A stretch of 64,000 bases of DNA from Bog-473 sp963754445 (GTDB taxonomy: Bacteria; Actinomycetota; Acidimicrobiia; Acidimicrobiales; RAAP-2). The DNA is taken from contig CAVWFT010000001.1 of the NCBI GenBank assembly GCA_963754445.1, positions 434,001 to 498,000 of the forward strand. The letters run 5' to 3'. Each line of letters begins with the position of its first letter. Within the stretch, counting starts at the first letter, position 1. The position numbers and the translations under genes are program-made. The notes under the pieces were generated by a model. That model had not been told where the DNA came from and did no database searches. It worked only from the letters and a program-made list of their open reading frames with translations. This document shows positions 58,791 to 64,000 of this stretch, in pieces.

Positions 58791-60077
58791 GTGAACCACA
58801 CCCCGCTGGCAAGGCATCGTGTCGGCCTCTTCGGTCTTCTCGGTTCGGGGAACATCGGAAACGACGCCTCGATGGATGCAGTGTTGCAGTACCTGCGGAG
58901 CCGGCACCCCCTGGCCGTGATCGATGCCATGTGCTCAGGGCCCGAGACGGTGGCCGCGCGGTACGGAATCGACGCGATCCAGATGTTCTGCTTCGATCGC
59001 CACAAGATTGGCCTGTCGGGTCCGCTGGTCAGCATCCTGAGACTGCCGAGCCGGATGCTGGACGTGTTCCGGATTTCCGCCTGGGTGCGTCGACACGACA
59101 TCGTGATCGTTCCCGGAGCGGGCGTCCTCGAAGCGTCCTTGCCATTGCGCCCATGGAACACGCCCTACGGCCTCTTCCTGCTGAGTGCCTCAGGCAGGAT
59201 CTTCAGGACGAAAGTGGCTTTCGTGAGCGTTGGGGCGGGCCCCATCAACAAGCGAGCCACACGATGGCTCTCAGACTGGGCTGCGAAGTTGGCCTTTTAC
59301 CGTTCCTATCGCGATACGGGGTCGCGAGAAGCCATGCGCCGCAGGGGTATCGATGCCGGGGATTCGGTCTTCCCAGACTTGGCCTTCTCCCTCCCTCTCC
59401 CGACTGGTCACTGCGGCGGGGACGGCGATTGGTCCACCATCGGAGTGGGCGTCATGGCCTATGGCGGATCGAACGACGACCGGGATCGGACCCGAGAGAT
59501 CTATGCCCGCTATGTCGAGAACATCAAGGGGATCATCCGCTGGCTCGTCGACGATGGACGCCGGGTCCGTTTGTTCATCGGGGATACCGACGGGTCCGAC
59601 GAGGCCACGGTGCGTGAGATTCAAGCCGATCTGCGGGCACTCCGACCGGACTTGGACGACTCCTGGGTGGTGGCCGAACCGGTTTCCGACTTCAACGAGA
59701 TCATGGAAGCCTTGGATCCTCTCGGAGCCATGATCGCGACCCGGTTTCACAACCTCGTCGCCGCGGTCATGCTCTCCAAGCCGACGATTGCCATTGGCTA
59801 TTCGCCCAAGCACGACGCCCTGATGAGGGATATGGGCCTGGCCGAGTTCTCTCACTCCGTTGACACGTTGGATGTACGCACTCTCGCTGAACAGTTCCTC
59901 GAGATGGAACGCGTCTCTGGTCGCCTGCGGGAGGGCATCTCGGGCCGCACGGCCGAGAAGAAGAGATTGCTCGAAGGGCAATTCGATGAGTTGGACGCCG
60001 CGGTATTCGGTCGGAGGGCGACGTCGCACCCCGACGTCTCGGCGGCGTCCGTGTTCGTGAGCCATGAGAGGGCGTGA
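58791..60077 (+). CDS. polysaccharide pyruvyl transferase family protein
   Basis: A 428-residue protein. GLFGLLGSGNIGNDASMDAVLQYL near the N-terminus and VIVPGAGVLEASLP are the family marks (read GLLGSGNIGNDA). The C-terminal part has AMIATRFHNLVAAVMLSKPTIAIGYSPK (read TRFHNLVAAVMLSKP), with the catalytic His of pyruvyltransferases. It should add a pyruvyl ketal to a sugar residue, giving the glycan extra negative charge. The GTG 58791 start is used. Its end overlaps the next gene by 14 bp. Confidence 0.83.
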   Translation: MNHTPLARHRVGLFGLLGSGNIGNDASMDAVLQYLRSRHPLAVIDAMCSGPETVAARYGIDAIQMFCFDRHKIGLSGPLVSILRLPSRMLDVFRISAWVRRHDIVIVPGAGVLEASLPLRPWNTPYGLFLLSASGRIFRTKVAFVSVGAGPINKRATRWLSDWAAKLAFYRSYRDTGSREAMRRRGIDAGDSVFPDLAFSLPLPTGHCGGDGDWSTIGVGVMAYGGSNDDRDRTREIYARYVENIKGIIRWLVDDGRRVRLFIGDTDGSDEATVREIQADLRALRPDLDDSWVVAEPVSDFNEIMEALDPLGAMIATRFHNLVAAVMLSKPTIAIGYSPKHDALMRDMGLAEFSHSVDTLDVRTLAEQFLEMERVSGRLREGISGRTAEKKRLLEGQFDELDAAVFGRRATSHPDVSAASVFVSHERA

Positions 60078-61276
60078 GCCCGGCGAGGGCCTCGCCGGAT
60101 GGCCCGAGCTCTCGCCGGAACGGCGACGCATCGTGATCGCCGCGCCAGCCTGTCGCTCGTGTGCCGGGAACGCCGGCCATCTGGTTCTCGACCTCGGCAG
60201 CCAGCCCGCCTGTGACTACTTTCCCGGTCGTGACGACCCAAGCCCCGACCCTCGCTATCCACTGCAGATGTGGCTGTGCTCCTCCTGCGGCCTGGCCCAG
60301 CTGCTCGGCGAGCCCACGTTGGCGGAGGAGACGCAGGGCAGCGAACCGGATGCACTGGTTGCTCAGGCTACCGATGCCGTGGAACGGCTGGCGCGAGACG
60401 GTTGGCTCTCGGGCGCGAGCCGGGTTGCCGAATTCGCCAGTCCTCACGGAGGCTCATGGCTGAGCCAACTGGAGGCGCAAGGACTGACGCCGGTGCCCGA
60501 GGATGAGCCGGCCGATCTGGTCATCGATTCCTTCGGCATGATGCACGACGCGGATCAAGCCGCGGCTTTGGCCACACACGTTCGGGCGCGTCGCGCCTGG
60601 AGGAGCCCTCCTCCTCCAGTACCACGCGCTGAGCGCGATCATGGGGTCGGGTCAGTGGAACGTGCTCCGCCACGGACATTTCGCCTACTACTCCTCGACC
60701 GCTCTGGTCCGCATGCTGGGAAGTGTGGGTTTTCAGGCCCGAACGGCGTGGTGTTTCGATCTCTACGGCGGGACGGTGTTGATGGCCGCCACGCGTGACG
60801 GTGACGGCTGCGCCGATTCGACCGGGTCCATACGTGCGCTCTTGGAGGAGGATGTCCGAATGGGTGTCGACGACCCAGCGGAAGTGGAGAGGCTGCAGGG
60901 TGAGGCCGAAGCGCATGTGCGGGTGTTGCGCGAGTGGATCGCCGCGCAACGGGAGAGCGGCAGGACGGTTCTGGGCTACGGCGCAGCCTCGCGTGCGGTG
61001 GCGCTCTTGAGCCGCGCCGGGCTGGACCGGAGCCTTCTGCCTGCGATTGTCGATGCGTCGCCGTCGAAGCAAGGACGTCGTATGCCCGGCACGGACATCC
61101 CGATCGTCAGCCCGGCCTCACTGGCCATCGGGGCCCCGCATTCCGTGCTCCTGTTCGTGCCCGATCTGCTCACCGAGGTCCGGAGGGCATTTCCCCAGGT
61201 CGAGGATTCGGGGGGCACGTGGGTGGATGCCGAGGCGCTGCGCCCCTCGGATTGCGTCTCGAACCGACCGAGGTAG
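60064..61276 (+). pseudogene. C-methyltransferase-like gene interrupted by a frameshift (SAM motif degenerate)
   Basis: The first part (from ATG 60064) has the zinc-binding Methyltransf_13 domain CRSCAGNAGHLVLDLGSQPACDYF and CSSCGLAQL. After residue ~174 the frame must change: from 60593 the reading is APGGALLLQYHALSAIMGSGQWN, and it continues to 61276 with the Methyltransf_14 domain (TVLGYGAASRAVALL). A single extra base near 60588 explains it; the total length is 3n+1. Even when repaired, the SAM-binding part (RVAEFASPHGGSWLSQLEAQ) is shortened and lacks the usual motif, so it may never have been a normal enzyme. The next gene is an intact relative. Confidence 0.78.
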
Positions 61277-61600
61277 CGGCTCCATCAGCGCGTGGCGCGG
61301 CCGACGACGCGCGCCCTCGAGGACTGGCCGGAGTGGGCGACGAGGGTGGGAGAGGACTGCTCGGTTCGCACTGAGGTCGTGGACGGCGAGGACGGTCCAG
61401 CGGGTGGAGAAAGCTGAGATCAAGCTGAGGATTGACCACGGACGCCGCCATCGAATCTCGACGGCCGCCGGTTCCGCGCACGGCGGCGCTTGCTCAGGAA
61501 GGTCCCAGCCCATGCGGGGTATCAAGGACCAACTCCTCGCCTCTTTTCCAGGTGATCACTGTTGTTGCCCGTTCATCACTTTTGGTCGGATCGAGGTGAT
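61277..61600. other. 324-bp gap with no supportable gene
   Basis: Only short shadow readings are present. A GC-rich segment with small dyads near 61460-61500 is visible, and the 3' part probably carries the promoter and the GAGGTG site of the following methyltransferase. No -10/-35 pair could be fixed. Confidence 0.4.
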
Positions 61601-62833
61601 ATGTCGACCGAGTGCCGCTGCCGTCTCTGCGGCGTAGATCTCACTGAGACCTTCGTCGATCTTGGGATGTCCCCGCTCTGCGAGAGCTACGTCGCCGCGG
61701 ATGCACTCGATCAGCCCGAGGTCTTCTACCCGTTGCACGTCCGTCAGTGCCGGTCATGCCTTCTCGTCCAGCTGCCGGCATACGTGTCGGGCGAGGAGAT
61801 CTTTTCCGACTATGCCTATTTCTCGTCCTACTCGGATTCCTGGGTGGCCCACGCCAAGCGGTTTGCCGATCTCATGGTTCCGCGCCTTGCCCTCACCGGG
61901 GACAGCCTCGTGACGGAGGTTGCGAGCAACGACGGGTATCTCCTGCAGCACTTCACGGGCCGTGCCGTCCCGGTCCTCGGGGTCGAACCCGCGAAGAACG
62001 TGGCCGAGGTTGCCGAGTCCCGAGGTATCCGCACGGTGGTGGAGTTCCTCGGCTCCACCACGGGTACGGGTATCGCCCAGCGGTACGGGCGGGCCGATCT
62101 CGTGGTTGCGAACAACGTCTTCCCGCACGTCCCCGACATCCGGGACTTCGCCGCGGGACTGCGGGAGCTGGTGAAGGACACCGGGCTGGTTACCCTCGAG
62201 TTCCCCCACCTGCTTCGGCTCATGCAGCGGCGTCAGTTCGACACCATCTACCACGAGCACTATTCCTATCTTTCGTTGCTGACTGCGAGCAGGGCTCTAT
62301 CCACGGCGGGACTCTGCGTGGTCGACGTCGAGGAACTCGGGACGCACGGGGGGTCCCTGCGGGTTCACGCGCGAACGGAAGGCCACGCAGATCAACCCAC
62401 CCAACGGGTACACCAGCTCCTCGAAGAGGAGCGGCTTGCGGGACTGCACTCTCTTGCCGGTCATGCCGGATTCGCCCGGGAGGTACTGAAGGTCAAAGGC
62501 GATCTGCTCGACTTCCTCGTCAACGCAGCGCGGGAAGGGCGATCGGTGGCGGGGTACGGCGCTCCCGGCAAGGGCAACACCTTGCTGAACCACTGCGGTG
62601 TCCGCCAGGACCTTCTGCAGTACACGGTTGACCGTAGTCCGGCCAAGCAGGGGAAATACCTGCCCGGGACCCATATTCCGATCTACATGCCCGAGCGTCT
62701 CGCCGAGACCCAGCCGGACTACATCCTGGTCCTGCCCTGGAACCTCAAGGACGAAATTTCGGAACAGCTCGACTACGTCCGGTCATGGGGAGCACGTCTG
62801 GTTTTTCCAATCCCGGAGCTCGAGATCGTCTGA
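61601..62833 (+). CDS. C-methyltransferase for NDP-4-keto-deoxysugars (Methyltransf_13/14 type)
   Basis: A 410-residue protein. The zinc domain has CRCRLCGVDLTETFVDLGMSPLCESY and CRSCLLVQL, the SAM motif is LVTEVASNDGYLLQHF with GVEPAKNVAEVAE, and the catalytic region has EFPHLLRLMQRRQFDTIYHEHYSY (read FDTIYHEHYSYLS). The C-terminal Methyltransf_14 domain carries GYGAPGKGNTLLNH. Members such as TylC3 or NovU transfer methyl groups to C3 or C5 of NDP-sugars. ATG 61601 has GAGGTG 4-5 bases upstream. It is adjacent to the CDP-glucose-forming gene, so a branched CDP-deoxysugar is a reasonable product. Confidence 0.87.
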   Translation: MSTECRCRLCGVDLTETFVDLGMSPLCESYVAADALDQPEVFYPLHVRQCRSCLLVQLPAYVSGEEIFSDYAYFSSYSDSWVAHAKRFADLMVPRLALTGDSLVTEVASNDGYLLQHFTGRAVPVLGVEPAKNVAEVAESRGIRTVVEFLGSTTGTGIAQRYGRADLVVANNVFPHVPDIRDFAAGLRELVKDTGLVTLEFPHLLRLMQRRQFDTIYHEHYSYLSLLTASRALSTAGLCVVDVEELGTHGGSLRVHARTEGHADQPTQRVHQLLEEERLAGLHSLAGHAGFAREVLKVKGDLLDFLVNAAREGRSVAGYGAPGKGNTLLNHCGVRQDLLQYTVDRSPAKQGKYLPGTHIPIYMPERLAETQPDYILVLPWNLKDEISEQLDYVRSWGARLVFPIPELEIV

Positions 62834-62850
62834 TGGAGGTGGACTGAATC

Positions 62851-63723
62851 GTGAAAGTCGTTCTCTTCTGTGGCGGGCTCGGCATGCGAATGCGTGATGC
62901 CGGTACGACCGTTCCCAAACCCATGGCGCTGGTCGGGGAGCGGCCGCTCCTCTGGCATGTCATGCGCTACTACGCCCACTACGGCCACACCGACTTCGTC
63001 CTCTGCCTTGGATACGGCGCTTCCGCGGTGAAGGACTTCTTCCTCAACTACGACGAGACCCGTTCGAACGACTTCGTGTTGGAGCGCGGCTCTCACGAGC
63101 CGACGCTCTTCAGGACCGACATCTCCGACTGGCGGATCACGTTGGTGGACACCGGGCTGAATTCGCCGATCGGGGAGAGGTTGCGCCGGGTCCGCAGCTT
63201 TCTGGCCGATGAGGCTATGTTCATGGCGAACTACGCCGACGTCCTCACCGACGCTCCGCTTCCTGACATGATCGAGCGATTCTCTGCGAGCAATGCAGTC
63301 GCGAGCCTCCTCGCTGTCCCCCCACAGTCGTCGCATCACGCCGTGGACGTCGACAAGAACGGCGTGGTCACTGGCGTGACTCCGATGCGCGACCTGGGTC
63401 ACTGGGAGAACGGGGGTTACTTCTTGTTTCGACCGGAGATCTTCGACGAGCTCAACGAGGACGAAGATCTCGTCGAGGACGCACTGGTCCGACTGGTCCG
63501 TCGCGGTCGAGTCATGGCCTACCAGTACAAGGGCTACTGGTCGCCGGCAGACACCGTGAAAGAGCGGATCCTGCTCGACCAGCGTTACCACCGGTCCGAT
63601 TGTCCGTGGATGATCTGGGACCCGGAGCGATCCGGGCTGCCGGCACGTAGCTTCGAGAGTCCCTCCGACGCCAGTCAACTCCAACAGGGGCGCCCGGGCT
63701 CCTCTCACTGGAGCGCTGACTAA
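62851..63723 (+). CDS. glucose-1-phosphate cytidylyltransferase-like (RfbF type)
   Basis: A 290-residue nucleotidyltransferase. VVLFCGGLGMRMRDAG is the nucleotide-binding motif, PKPMALVGERPLLWHVM follows, and YADVLTDAPLPDMI contains the metal-binding Asp. GYWSPADTVKERILLDQ resembles the C-terminal signature of RfbF (glucose-1-phosphate + CTP to CDP-glucose). The GTG 62851 is preceded by GGAGG at ~10 bases. The last ~35 residues are non-conserved. CDP-glucose feeds 3,6-dideoxyhexose and related pathways, in keeping with the upstream methyltransferases. Confidence 0.83.
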   Translation: MKVVLFCGGLGMRMRDAGTTVPKPMALVGERPLLWHVMRYYAHYGHTDFVLCLGYGASAVKDFFLNYDETRSNDFVLERGSHEPTLFRTDISDWRITLVDTGLNSPIGERLRRVRSFLADEAMFMANYADVLTDAPLPDMIERFSASNAVASLLAVPPQSSHHAVDVDKNGVVTGVTPMRDLGHWENGGYFLFRPEIFDELNEDEDLVEDALVRLVRRGRVMAYQYKGYWSPADTVKERILLDQRYHRSDCPWMIWDPERSGLPARSFESPSDASQLQQGRPGSSHWSAD

Positions 63724-63728
63724 CGACC

Positions 63729-64000
63729 GTGCTTCCCCTGAATCTGGAGCTACCGCAGGACAGGCCGTTGTCGGTCTTGGCGATCGGGGCCCATCCCGAT
63801 GACGTCGAGATCGGCGCCGGCGGGACTCTGCTCACGCTTGCCGAGTGCAGGCCGGGACTGCGCGCTCGTTACGTCGTCCTCACCGGGACGCAGGAACGAC
63901 ACGCGGAGGCCCGGCATGCCGCCGCCACCTTTCTCCCCGACGCCGATCTCATCGTCGACGTGCACGAGCTGCCCGAGGGTCGGCTTCCTGCTGCGTGGGG
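63729..64000 (+). CDS. PIG-L/LmbE-family N-acetylglucosamine deacetylase (3' end outside window)
   Basis: The first ~90 residues are visible from GTG 63729, 5 bp after the previous stop. VLAIGAHPDDVEIGAGGTLL carries the family zinc motif AHPDD, with Asp and His ligands. The family deacetylates GlcNAc-containing lipids or sugars. The rest lies outside the window. In this cluster it could act on a deoxyamino sugar. Confidence 0.85.
   Translation, partial: MLPLNLELPQDRPLSVLAIGAHPDDVEIGAGGTLLTLAECRPGLRARYVVLTGTQERHAEARHAAATFLPDADLIVDVHELPEGRLPAAW

Noticed and set aside
1..64000. CRISPR arrays, tRNA/rRNA genes, insertion sequences, integrase attachment sites
   Set aside because: No repeat-spacer array, clover-leaf tRNA, rRNA segment, transposase or integrase reading frame was recognised by eye; a tRNAscan or ISfinder run would be decisive.

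Overview
The window looks like a high-GC actinobacterial chromosome. GTG and TTG starts are common, genes overlap by 4-10 bp in tightly coupled operons, and there is a SARP-type regulator and a PqqD/transglutaminase RiPP locus. An Acidimicrobiia-like origin is only a guess. Most of the window is a large surface-polysaccharide (EPS/O-antigen-like) island. It carries two Wzx flippases, two Wzy polymerases, three Wzz-like chain-length proteins, a WbaP-type initiating phosphotransferase, at least seven glycosyltransferases, sugar-nucleotide enzymes, decorating enzymes and its own regulators. No tRNA, rRNA, CRISPR array or insertion sequence was recognised.

Layout. (1) 1-9.2 kb, minus strand: a translationally coupled operon made of a Wzx flippase, AcpS, a carrier protein, an acyl-CoA dehydrogenase-like protein, a tRNA-synthetase-like amino acid:[carrier protein] ligase, a DUF1839 protein and a GH2 glycosidase cut by the window edge. 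Upstream of it lie Wzz and Wzy. (2) 9.4-14.0 kb: four glycosyltransferases, two on each strand. (3) 14.1-17.5 kb: a 1120-residue ATPase-SARP regulator with a SARP-style heptamer repeat in front of its own gene. (4) 17.8-21.1 kb: a non-EPS metabolic block of two SDRs, a carboxymuconolactone decarboxylase-like protein and an NAD-dependent epimerase, with a clear inverted-repeat operator. (5) 21.1-22.5 kb: about 1.3 kb with no gene, holding a parS-like 16-mer (14/16 match). (6) 22.5-31.0 kb: a RiPP locus of lasso-peptide type. It has a 51-aa precursor, a fused PqqD-B2 protease, a free PqqD, an Asn-synthetase-like cyclase, an ABC-2 exporter and two HPr-kinase-like proteins. (7) 31.2-43.7 kb: a second EPS set (Wzy, two Wzz, LuxR, Wzx, GT25) plus a flavoprotein / ATP-grasp / methyltransferase group. 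(8) 43.9-54.1 kb, minus strand: GT4, heparinase-like lyase, bidomain oxidoreductase, AsnB, a frameshifted GT4 and a GDP-mannose-6-dehydrogenase-like enzyme. (9) 54.2-64.0 kb: a second LuxR regulator, a degenerate HIT protein, WbaP, an ECF sigma factor, pyruvyltransferase, two C-methyltransferase-family genes (one frameshifted), glucose-1-phosphate cytidylyltransferase and the start of a PIG-L deacetylase.

How it fits together (inference): WbaP starts a lipid-linked repeat unit. The GTs extend it with sugars that may include GDP-mannuronate and CDP-glucose-derived deoxy sugars. Pyruvyl, methyl and possibly amino-acid groups decorate it. Wzx/Wzy/Wzz export and polymerise it. The best candidate for an undescribed system is the RiPP locus: the precursor leader fits the lasso consensus exactly, but the predicted core has no Asp/Glu at position 7, 8 or 9. 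Second is the aminoacyl-carrier-protein operon coupled to a flippase.
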